A stretch of 64,000 nucleotides of DNA from Paraburkholderia madseniana (GTDB lineage Bacteria; Pseudomonadota; Gammaproteobacteria; Burkholderiales; Burkholderiaceae): NCBI RefSeq assembly GCF_009690905.1, contig NZ_VOSW01000028.1, forward strand, positions 31,394 through 95,393, written 5' to 3'. Position numbers and translations under genes: made by a program. The first letter of the stretch is position 1. Every line of letters starts with the position of its first letter. Positions 17,997 to 25,318 of this stretch are shown in pieces. A model generated the notes under the pieces. That model was not told the DNA's origin. It made no database searches and worked only from the letters and a program-made list of their open reading frames with translations.

Positions 17997-19391
17997 TCAA
18001 CACTCGATGACGTTCACGGCGAGTCCACCGCGCGACGTCTCCTTGTATTTGGTCTTCATGTCCGCGCCGGTTTCACGCATCGTCTTGATCACGTTATCGA
18101 GCGACACGTAGTGCTGGCCGTCGCCCTTCATCGCCATGCGCGCCGCGTTGAGCGCCTTGATCGCGCCCATCGCGTTACGTTCGATACAGGGAATCTGCAC
18201 GAGCCCGCCAACCGGGTCGCAGGTCATGCCGAGGTTGTGTTCCATGCCGATCTCGGCGGCGTTTTCCACTTGCGTCGGCGTGCCGCCCATCACGGCGGCC
18301 AGCGCCGCGGCGGCCATCGAGCACGCAACGCCGACCTCGCCCTGGCAGCCCACCTCGGCGCCCGAGATCGAAGCGGTTTCCTTGTAGATGATGCCGATTG
18401 CCGCAGCGGTCAGCAGGAAGGTGACGATGCCTTCGTCGTTCGACGCATGCATGAACTTCACGTAGTAATGCAGCACTGCGGGAATCACGCCGGCCGCGCC
18501 GTTGGTCGGCGCCGTGACGACGCGCCCGCCCGCGGCGTTTTCTTCGTTCACGGCCATGGCGTAGAGATTGACCCAGTCGAGCATCGACAGCGGATCGCGC
18601 AGCGATTCTTCCGAACGGAAACGCAATTGCGCGCACAGGTCGGCCGCGCGGCGCTTCACGTGCATCGGGCCGGGCAACTCGCCACGCACCTTGCAGCCAC
18701 GTTCGACACAGGCGGACATGACGCGCCAGATCGTCAGCAGCCCTTCGCGCACTTCCTGTTCGGTGCGCGAAGCGCATTCGTTGCGCAGCGTGACCTCGGC
18801 GATCGACAAACCGGTTTCGCGGCACACACGCATCAGATCGTCGCCGGTCCGGAACGGGAACGGCACTTCGGCGCCAGCGCGCAGGCCATTGACGCGGTCG
18901 CCTTCGCGATTGATCACAAAGCCGCCGCCGATCGAGTAATACTCTTTCTCCACCAGCAACTGGCCGTTTTCGTCGAAGGCCTGAAAACGCATGCCGTTCG
19001 GATGCACGATGCTCGAGCCCGGCGCGCCCGGCATCAGCTTGCGGAAGAAGCCGAGCTGCTCGCGCTCGTCGAATTTGACCGGATGCTTGCCGAGCAGCAC
19101 CAGTTGCTTCGTTTCGCGAATCGCCTGCAGGCGCGGTTCGATCACGTCCGGGTCGATCAGATCGGGCAGATTGCCTTCGAGGCCGAGCAGCACCGCCTTG
19201 TCCGTGCCATGCCCTTTCCCGGTCGCACCGAGCGAGCCGAACAGCTCGACCTTGACGCGACGCACGAAGCTCAGCAGATTGGCGTCTTCGATATGCGAGG
19301 CGAAGCGGCACGCAGCGATCATCGGCCCGACCGTGTGCGAGCTTGAGGGACCGATGCCGATCTTGAACAGATCGAAGACGCTGACGTTCAT
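17997..19391 (-). CDS. sdaA: L-serine ammonia-lyase, iron-sulfur dependent
   Basis: The 464-residue single-chain enzyme deaminates L-serine to pyruvate. The N-terminal beta domain starts MNVSVFDLFKIGIGPSSSHT. The C-terminal alpha domain carries the cluster cysteines in GCQGEVGVACSMAA and NLGMTCDPVGGLVQIPCIER. It is the first gene of the sdaA-soxBDAG operon, so serine formed by GlyA from sarcosine-derived glycine is fed straight to pyruvate. In Pseudomonas an sdaB gene plays the same role beside gbdR. Confidence 0.93.
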   Translation of the reverse strand: MNVSVFDLFKIGIGPSSSHTVGPMIAACRFASHIEDANLLSFVRRVKVELFGSLGATGKGHGTDKAVLLGLEGNLPDLIDPDVIEPRLQAIRETKQLVLLGKHPVKFDEREQLGFFRKLMPGAPGSSIVHPNGMRFQAFDENGQLLVEKEYYSIGGGFVINREGDRVNGLRAGAEVPFPFRTGDDLMRVCRETGLSIAEVTLRNECASRTEQEVREGLLTIWRVMSACVERGCKVRGELPGPMHVKRRAADLCAQLRFRSEESLRDPLSMLDWVNLYAMAVNEENAAGGRVVTAPTNGAAGVIPAVLHYYVKFMHASNDEGIVTFLLTAAAIGIIYKETASISGAEVGCQGEVGVACSMAAAALAAVMGGTPTQVENAAEIGMEHNLGMTCDPVGGLVQIPCIERNAMGAIKALNAARMAMKGDGQHYVSLDNVIKTMRETGADMKTKYKETSRGGLAVNVIEC

Positions 19392-19569
19392 GGCGTGCCT
19401 TATACGTTGCGATACTTAGGGTGCCGGGTTTGGCTTGAACTAGCCCCTATTGCACCGCACGTCAAATTGGACCGATAGAATAAAAACGGCATGACAGTGG
19501 GATAGTGGCGTCAAGCGGGCCGCCGGCCAAGCGCTGCGGCGGATTTGCGATGACTTCTGACGCATTTGC

Positions 19570-19596
19570 GACAGGGGCAGCTTAAGCGCCCCTGTC
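19570..19596. promoter_or_regulatory. Large inverted repeat in the sdaA-sox / regulator divergent promoter
   Basis: GACAGGGGC (19570-19578) and GCCCCTGTC (19588-19596) are perfect 9-bp arms around the 8-base palindrome GCTTAAGC. It lies 48 bases before the regulator start and about 180 bases from sdaA. It may be the operator of the adjacent regulator or a transcript leader hairpin. Confidence 0.5.
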
Positions 19597-19643
19597 CCCG
19601 GTGCTATGCTTGTTTCAACCCTTTTCCCTTGCCGGCTGCACGC

Positions 19644-20726
19644 ATGAATTCCGCTGAACCGCTTCCCCTTCAATCGATCGACGGCACCTCGAAGCAACGC
19701 ATCCGCTTCGGCATCATCCTGCTGCCGAACTTCACGCTGACGGCGTTCTCGGGTTTCGTCGACCTGTTGCGCCTGTCTGCGGACGAAGGCGACTTCAGCA
19801 AGCCCGTGCGCTGCTCGTGGAGCGTGATAGGGGAAACCCTCGCTCCGGTGCGTGCGAGTTGCGGGATCCAGATCACGCCGTGGGAGACGTTCGACAACGC
19901 CGAGCCCTTCGATTACGTCGTCGTGGTGGGCGGCCTGCTGCATTCGGGGCCGGCCGCGAACGATGCGACGCTGGCCTTCATCCGCCGCGCCGCCGCCACC
20001 GATGCGACGCTCGTCGGCATGTGCACCGGCGTGTTCTCACTGATGCGCGCAGGCGTGCTGGAAGGCCACCGCATCTGCGTGAGCTGGTTTCACTACTGGG
20101 ATTTCATCGAACGCTTTCCGGCGGTCAACGAGGAGGCGTTGGTGGCGGATCGGCTATTTGTGATCGACCGCCGGCGCATTACGTGCTCCGGTGGGCGGGC
20201 GTCGATCGACGTGGCGGCCGCGATTCTGCTGCGCCACTTTGAAACGGCCACGGTGCAGAAGGCGTTGCGGATTCTCCTGGTGGACGACATGCAGAAGGGT
20301 AATGCGCCGCAGCCGCATCCGCCGGGGTTGGCGCCCGCCGCGCATCCGAAGGTAAAGCGCGCGATTCTGCTGATGGAGCAGCATGTGGGGCGATCGTTAT
20401 CGCTCGACGAACTGGCGCGCAAACTCGATCTGTCGCCGCGTCAGCTCGAACGGCTCTTCAAGGCGCAAACCGGTAAGGCGCCGCAGGCCTATGCGAAGCA
20501 GGTGCGTTTGCGCACTGCAGCCTGGCTGCTGACGAGTTCGGATAAAACAGTGGCGGATATCGCGTCGAGTTGCGGCTTTTCCGACGCCTCGCATCTGGGC
20601 CGCGAATTCCGCAAGCAGTTCGGTTTGCCGCCGATGATGTACCGCGAGCAACGCGGTACGGCGGCTGAAGTCGATGACGGCTCAGGCTATGACGAAACTT
20701 TCCCGGGGCGGGCTCAGGCAATTTGA
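19644..20726 (+). CDS. GATase1-AraC regulator, candidate sarcosine regulator (SouR-like)
   Basis: The 360-residue protein has a GATase1-like ligand domain (about residues 15-215, Cys elbow in GMCTGVFSLMRAG) and an AraC DNA-binding domain (about 245-335, ELARKLDLSPRQLERLFKAQ and CGFSDASHLGREF). It is clearly more distant from the regulators at 4282 and 29411 than those are from each other: it has LTAFSGFVDLLRLS where they have MIAFTxAxEVLRMAN. Being divergent from sdaA-soxBDAG, it is a good candidate for the sarcosine-responsive activator of that operon, analogous to SouR of Pseudomonas. That function is inferred from position and family. Confidence 0.8.
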   Translation: MNSAEPLPLQSIDGTSKQRIRFGIILLPNFTLTAFSGFVDLLRLSADEGDFSKPVRCSWSVIGETLAPVRASCGIQITPWETFDNAEPFDYVVVVGGLLHSGPAANDATLAFIRRAAATDATLVGMCTGVFSLMRAGVLEGHRICVSWFHYWDFIERFPAVNEEALVADRLFVIDRRRITCSGGRASIDVAAAILLRHFETATVQKALRILLVDDMQKGNAPQPHPPGLAPAAHPKVKRAILLMEQHVGRSLSLDELARKLDLSPRQLERLFKAQTGKAPQAYAKQVRLRTAAWLLTSSDKTVADIASSCGFSDASHLGREFRKQFGLPPMMYREQRGTAAEVDDGSGYDETFPGRAQAI

Positions 20727-20819
20727 GGGTGGTATTTATTGTCTGGCATGGTTGCACCCGGTTCAACTACGCGGCGTGCGGCAAGCGTGACGCGCGCACC
20801 GACGTCGTGTTCGTGTCGC

Positions 20820-22631
20820 TTACACCTCGGCGGAAGAAACCTCTGAAATGGATTCGAGCAGCGCGAGCCGCAGACTTTCGCCCGCATAACGGGTGCGAAA
20901 CTTCAGGTAACCGCCGCTTTCCCACGGCCCATTGCGCGAAAGAGCGCGGCCAGGCCAGTTGTCGAATGGTTTGAAGCCTGCGAAAGAGTCGTGACAGTAT
21001 TCGCTGAAGAAGTCGAGTTCGACCGGGCTGAGCTTGCGGGTCCTGACCAGTTCGTAAATGTGCCGTCTATCACGCGGGATGCTGGCGTGCGCTTCATGCG
21101 CCTGGGTCAGATGATTTTCAGCAGCCGATTGCCGGAAGATTTGTCCGCTCAGGGAGAGTTTCGACGTGGCGACGCCTTCGCGTGCGTAATAGACCCGGTG
21201 CTCGGCATCGTCGATCTCGCGGATGTCCTTCAGGAACACATTGTGCGCGCCGAGCAGGTCGCTTTGCTCGGTTTGCGTTGCTTGCTGAACGAACGGCAAT
21301 GTTCCGTAGCTGTCGCGGAAGCGGAAGCGCCACGCGAGGATGTCGATAAGGCAGTCGGCGATTTGGCGGGTGGTGGTGCCGTTGGCCCTCATGAAGGAGA
21401 GATAGGCCGACCTGAGCGTGTCACTGATCAGAAACGGATCCCACCGGTCGCTTCGCGAAAACGCTATGTCCATTTCCAGCGGCACACCCGCGGCACGGCC
21501 CGCGTCATACATCATATTCAACGGTACCTGCGAAAGCTTGCTGTCATCCGCACGCTTGTTCTTGCCCTGCTCGTCCGGAAGATAGCCACCACCCAAGTCC
21601 GAGTGCATGCCCGGGAAACGGAATTGTCGGCAGTTCGGAGGCATCGCATCACCAGGCGCCTGCACATCCTCAAGTGGGAACGATTCACGCTGCTCGTGCA
21701 TGGCGGCGTAATGCTCACAGTGACGAACCCGCGGCGAAATCCGCAGATTTTTGGGCTCTCCCCAAGCATTGTGGCCGTTGGCCCATCTGCCGGCGGCAGG
21801 CCCCAGTCCAACGGCGGCCACCGTGTCGAAAATGCCGAGAAAGCGGATATGGGAGGTCACGCCCGCCAGTGTGTCACCCTCGAAGCATTCGTCCAGCCAA
21901 TTACAGAACACGCGTGCTTGCGCTGCACCGCGGCTGAAGCCGAACACGTCGATGAAGACCTCAACCAGTTTCGGGTGCTGAGTGTCACTGATTTTCTGTG
22001 CGAGTTGGACGAACTGTGCCTTGAGAAACTTCGTGCGATACGTGAAGCCATTCATCGTCAGCAGACCACCCTGATCTTTCATGCCGACCTGGTCAAGCGC
22101 GAACTGGTCGGACGGAGATAACGGGTTGGCGTTCTCTCCATTGCCCGTCTGCTGCGGTAGCCAGTTGTTTCTGGACAGCGCCTTGACGCTTTCTGCGGAA
22201 ATCATTGGCCGATTGCCGCTGTCGATTGAACCGTGCAGCGTGTTTAATACCGACAGCAGTGCAAACACAATGCGCGCATCGCCTCCAGCGCCGAAACCCA
22301 TGCCCCACGTGCTGGATGAATCTTCACCAATTTTGTCGAATGGTGTGCCGACGCCGGGTATGTAGTGTCGGTAGTATCCCTCCAAAGCGGTGTCCGGATA
22401 AGCACGAAACAGGCGTGCCACGTTGCTGTCCTTGTGGCGTTCCAGTTGGCTGCCTCCCGTCCCCGGTTCAACCCAATCCTGATTGTTACCGGTACCGTCG
22501 AAAAACAAACCGATATGCAGTGAGAATTCGCACTTCTCCGCATGGCACCGCATGGTCGGCGCGGTCGCTTGCACGCCAGTTGTAGTCATGGGATGCGCTG
22601 CGGCGCGCAGCAGACTTACACTATCTGTCAT
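20820..22631 (-). CDS. Tle1-like lipase, DUF2235 family (candidate T6SS effector)
   Basis: The 603-residue protein is a DUF2235 alpha/beta hydrolase, the family of Tle1 phospholipases delivered by type VI secretion. Visible landmarks are the N-terminal FFDGTGNN (about 43-50), the nucleophile elbow GFSRGAAQ (Ser233), IFDTVAA (Asp269) and GMHSDLGGGY (His343), which would form the Ser-Asp-His triad. No signal peptide is present, as expected for a VgrG-delivered effector. The ATG at 22631 has AAGGA nine bases upstream. It is the last gene of the vgrG operon, 22 bases after three immunity-like genes. The membrane-lipid substrate is inferred from the family. Confidence 0.85.
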   Translation of the reverse strand: MTDSVSLLRAAAHPMTTTGVQATAPTMRCHAEKCEFSLHIGLFFDGTGNNQDWVEPGTGGSQLERHKDSNVARLFRAYPDTALEGYYRHYIPGVGTPFDKIGEDSSSTWGMGFGAGGDARIVFALLSVLNTLHGSIDSGNRPMISAESVKALSRNNWLPQQTGNGENANPLSPSDQFALDQVGMKDQGGLLTMNGFTYRTKFLKAQFVQLAQKISDTQHPKLVEVFIDVFGFSRGAAQARVFCNWLDECFEGDTLAGVTSHIRFLGIFDTVAAVGLGPAAGRWANGHNAWGEPKNLRISPRVRHCEHYAAMHEQRESFPLEDVQAPGDAMPPNCRQFRFPGMHSDLGGGYLPDEQGKNKRADDSKLSQVPLNMMYDAGRAAGVPLEMDIAFSRSDRWDPFLISDTLRSAYLSFMRANGTTTRQIADCLIDILAWRFRFRDSYGTLPFVQQATQTEQSDLLGAHNVFLKDIREIDDAEHRVYYAREGVATSKLSLSGQIFRQSAAENHLTQAHEAHASIPRDRRHIYELVRTRKLSPVELDFFSEYCHDSFAGFKPFDNWPGRALSRNGPWESGGYLKFRTRYAGESLRLALLESISEVSSAEV

Positions 22632-22653
22632 CAATACGGTTCCTTACTAACCT

Positions 22654-23199
22654 CTACTTACCTTCAGGGCTGGCGGGAGTTTGCGGTTTTGGTTGCATAT
22701 CCATATTTTTAAGGCGTTCGGATACTGATCGACGGTCCACCCAAGATTGCGGAAAGTCATTCCACGGTTGTTTCTGCGGAATCGGATCGTGCGGACCAGG
22801 GTACTTCGGACTCCAGGGGTAATAGTTCGACACTACGACGCGGACGTTGCCATTGGCCAGAAAATGCACGTAGACGTTCCCAGGTTCGGCGTATGGGTCG
22901 ACTGGCACGTCAGCTTCATAATTACTGCCACCACCGTGCCTCCAGTCGCTGATTGTCCATTTCACGTGGACAGTCAGCCCCGGCTGCCACTTGCGGGGCA
23001 TCGACGGGCCGGGGACGCTAACGTTCCCGTCAGCCGCCTGGAAACCCGCCGCGCCGTTAACTGAAAAATTCGACACGCTCAGGTAATCTGGCAGATGGTC
23101 GATGCCACCCATCGACGCAGAAACCGAGGAGGCCATAAGCACGATGGCGACAATGAATCCGAACCTCACGACGCGCCGCCACCGTCTGATTTTTTTCAT
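22654..23199 (-). CDS. Tli-like immunity candidate, copy a (secreted, no lipobox cysteine)
   Basis: This 181-residue protein has an N-terminal signal sequence (VRFGFIVAIVLMASSVSAS) but no cysteine at the cleavage site. It then aligns with the two genes upstream: GIDHLPDYLSVSNFSVNGAA, HVKWTISDWRHGGG, EADVPVDPY and the C-terminal YPGPHDPIPQK. It resembles the DUF3304-type proteins often found beside DUF2235 effectors. The CC pair present in the other two copies (TTCCAVIPEKW) is also missing. The start at 23199 has GGAG six bases upstream. It is probably a soluble periplasmic immunity protein or a diverged orphan. Confidence 0.75.
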   Translation of the reverse strand: MKKIRRWRRVVRFGFIVAIVLMASSVSASMGGIDHLPDYLSVSNFSVNGAAGFQAADGNVSVPGPSMPRKWQPGLTVHVKWTISDWRHGGGSNYEADVPVDPYAEPGNVYVHFLANGNVRVVVSNYYPWSPKYPGPHDPIPQKQPWNDFPQSWVDRRSVSERLKNMDMQPKPQTPASPEGK

Positions 23200-23383
23200 C
23201 CTTAGCTCCAAGCCCAGTCTTTCTGAACAGCACGCCACGTAATCCGTTCGTGCGGTTCTAACGACAGTGGCGGACAATTCCGTACAGCCACATGCTCGGT
23301 ACGGTCTCACCGCACCATCGGTATTCATCGAATGTTCTGCGGCGCATGGCAGGCCTTTGTTGTCAGTCATGGTCAGAGTCCTG

Positions 23384-23917
23384 CTAACGCAGGTTGTACT
23401 TTTCGACTTCGTCTTCCGAGAATGTCGGTCCCTTACGAGTAGGCGGCGGGTACTGCTTCCACGGATATTTCTGCGGAATCGGGTCGTGCGGCCCGGGATA
23501 GTCAGGCGCATACGGCCCGAAATCTGACACCACGATCCGCACCGAACCATCGGCGAGGAAATGGACCCACATATGACCCAGCCTTGAGTACTGGTCGACC
23601 GGCACGTCAGCCTCATGGAAATCACCGCCACCGTGCTTCCAGTCGCTTACGCTCCACTTCACATGGGCCTTTAAGCCGGGATGCCACTTCTCCGGAATGA
23701 CAGCGCAACAAGTCGTACTTCCTCCCTTGCCTGCCTGAGCGCCCCATGCGCCATTTACCGAAAAATCAGACACGCTAAGGTAATCGGCCAGATGATCAAT
23801 TCCGGTCAGGTCTGCCCCGAAAGTCGGCTCCTTGCCCGGCGACTGGCAGGCAGCAAGCGCACTCATCAAGGCCAGCCCGAATGCGACCGCAGAGCCGCGA
23901 AAAAAACGTTTCATCAT
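23384..23917 (-). CDS. Tli-like immunity lipoprotein, copy b
   Basis: The 177-residue protein has a lipoprotein signal peptide with lipobox LAAC (LMSALAAC-QSPG), then the shared domain ADLTGIDHLADYLSVSDFSV through HMWVHFLADGSVRIVVSDFG. It is nearly identical to copy c over the central 130 residues but has a different C-terminal tail (YPPPTRKGPTFSEDEVEKYN). A periplasm-facing lipoprotein next to a Tle1-like lipase fits a Tli immunity role, shielding self-membranes from the effector. The start at 23917 is the first of two adjacent ATGs. Confidence 0.78.
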   Translation of the reverse strand: MMKRFFRGSAVAFGLALMSALAACQSPGKEPTFGADLTGIDHLADYLSVSDFSVNGAWGAQAGKGGSTTCCAVIPEKWHPGLKAHVKWSVSDWKHGGGDFHEADVPVDQYSRLGHMWVHFLADGSVRIVVSDFGPYAPDYPGPHDPIPQKYPWKQYPPPTRKGPTFSEDEVEKYNLR

Positions 23918-23952
23918 CTTCAATTCTTGGCTCAGTTCTTAAATACCGCGGC

Positions 23953-24483
23953 TCACTCTGCACCCTCACTGGCCGGCTCAACCAGGCTGGGACGCTTCTT
24001 GACCCAAGATTGCGGATAGTCATCCCACGGATGTTTCTGCGGAATCAGATCGTGCGGCCCGGGATAATCAGTTGCATACGGGCCGATATCGGACACCACG
24101 ACCCGCACCGAACCATCGGCGAGGAAATGCACCCACATATGGCCCAGCTTCGAGTACTGGTCGACCGGCACGTCGGCCTCATGGGCGTCGCCACCACCGT
24201 GCTTCCAGTCGCTTACGCTCCACTTCACATGCGCCTTTAAGCCCGGATGCCATTTCTCTGGAATGACAGCGCAACAAGTCGTACGTCCCCCCTTACCTGC
24301 CTGAGCGCCCCATGCGCCATTCACCGAAAAATCAGACACGCTAAGGTAATCAGCCAGATGATCGATGCCGGTCAGGTCTGCCCCAAAAGTCGGCTCCTTG
24401 CCCGGCGACTGGCAGGCAGCAAGCGCACTCATCAAGGCCAGCCCGAATGCGCCTACCACGCTTCGGCAAAAACGTTTTCTCAT
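23953..24483 (-). CDS. Tli-like immunity lipoprotein, copy c
   Basis: The 176-residue protein has the same LAAC lipobox and central domain as copy b, with only a handful of differences over about 130 residues. Its C-terminal tail (YPQSWVKKRPSLVEPASEGA) resembles copy a instead. The ATG at 24483 follows GGAGTTGAGG. It lies 23 bases after the DUF4123 adaptor gene and 35 bases before copy b. It is likely outer-membrane anchored facing the periplasm, since no Asp follows the lipid-attached Cys. Confidence 0.78.
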   Translation of the reverse strand: MRKRFCRSVVGAFGLALMSALAACQSPGKEPTFGADLTGIDHLADYLSVSDFSVNGAWGAQAGKGGRTTCCAVIPEKWHPGLKAHVKWSVSDWKHGGGDAHEADVPVDQYSKLGHMWVHFLADGSVRVVVSDIGPYATDYPGPHDLIPQKHPWDDYPQSWVKKRPSLVEPASEGAE

Positions 24484-24506
24484 CCTCAACTCCAAGCCCA
24501 GGCTTT

Positions 24507-25304
24507 CTAAACACCGCGCCACTTCATCAATTCGTGCCAACGCCCTGAAGTACGCGCCGACCTGACCGCCTCCAGAAATCGCGCATCCGTCAGCAGTGCG
24601 CCACCGGTCTTCACAGCGACAGCAGCAACATGCCGCTGCACTTCGAACGGTTCGATACCCTGCTCCAGGACGAACAACGCGGCCACCTCAATCTGCTGGT
24701 ATTGCGCGGCAACGAGATGTGGGGCAAGATCGCCGCCGCTACTCGCGTGCACATCGTCAGCCAGCGCCTGAGCGAACTGCAGTTCGAGCAGACGCTCGCC
24801 CTGCGCCTCCGACAACACGATCATGTTTTGACGACGCGGTTCGCTCGTCACCGCTTCGCCGAACTCCCGCTCCGCGTCAAATCGGTCCAGGTACCACCAA
24901 TGGGCAACCGGTCCTTTCAACTGCCGTGTCTGTCCGGATGTCAGCACCCGCTCCAACGTGGCAAGCGCGCGCGTGTCGGCAAATCTCAAGTAGTAGCGGT
25001 CACCGGCAGCCATCGCGATAGTGCGTTGCGATTCGAAGTGCGCGACGAGCTCACTCAGGTCTGCCCCAGTGGTCAATCGACTGATGCCGTATCGCCACGG
25101 CACCGCGAGCGATGTATTCGCTGGCACGATCGCATCAAAAGTGCTGCCCTCGAGCAGCCACGGACCGAACCGGTGCGAATCGTATGAAGACAAATCACCG
25201 TACAGGGAGACCGCAGCTCGACAGCGAATCAATGCGTCGAAGTGCGCCGATGCTTGCAGGATTGCGGCATCGAACAGGACAAATTCGCGGATAGAGTCGT
25301 TCAT
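24507..25304 (-). CDS. DUF4123 type VI adaptor (Tap/Tec-like)
   Basis: The 265-residue protein matches DUF4123, the chaperone or adaptor family that loads effectors onto VgrG. Recognisable segments are FVLFDAAILQASAHFDALI, PWLLEGSTFDAIVP, YLRFADTRALATLERVLTSG and VAHWWYLDR. An alternative GTG at 25322 overlaps the vgrG stop as GTGA; the ATG at 25304 is preferred because the domain begins there. It sits between vgrG and the immunity and effector genes, which makes the downstream Tle1-like protein its likely cargo. Confidence 0.85.
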   Translation of the reverse strand: MNDSIREFVLFDAAILQASAHFDALIRCRAAVSLYGDLSSYDSHRFGPWLLEGSTFDAIVPANTSLAVPWRYGISRLTTGADLSELVAHFESQRTIAMAAGDRYYLRFADTRALATLERVLTSGQTRQLKGPVAHWWYLDRFDAEREFGEAVTSEPRRQNMIVLSEAQGERLLELQFAQALADDVHASSGGDLAPHLVAAQYQQIEVAALFVLEQGIEPFEVQRHVAAVAVKTGGALLTDARFLEAVRSARTSGRWHELMKWRGV

Positions 25305-25318
25305 GGCGGGCGCTCGTA

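Noticed and set aside
23200..23631. Longer N-terminus for immunity copy a (extension to 23631)
   Set aside because: The extension runs through copy b in another frame and through the duplicated adaptor tail; the signal peptide and ribosome site place the start at 23199.
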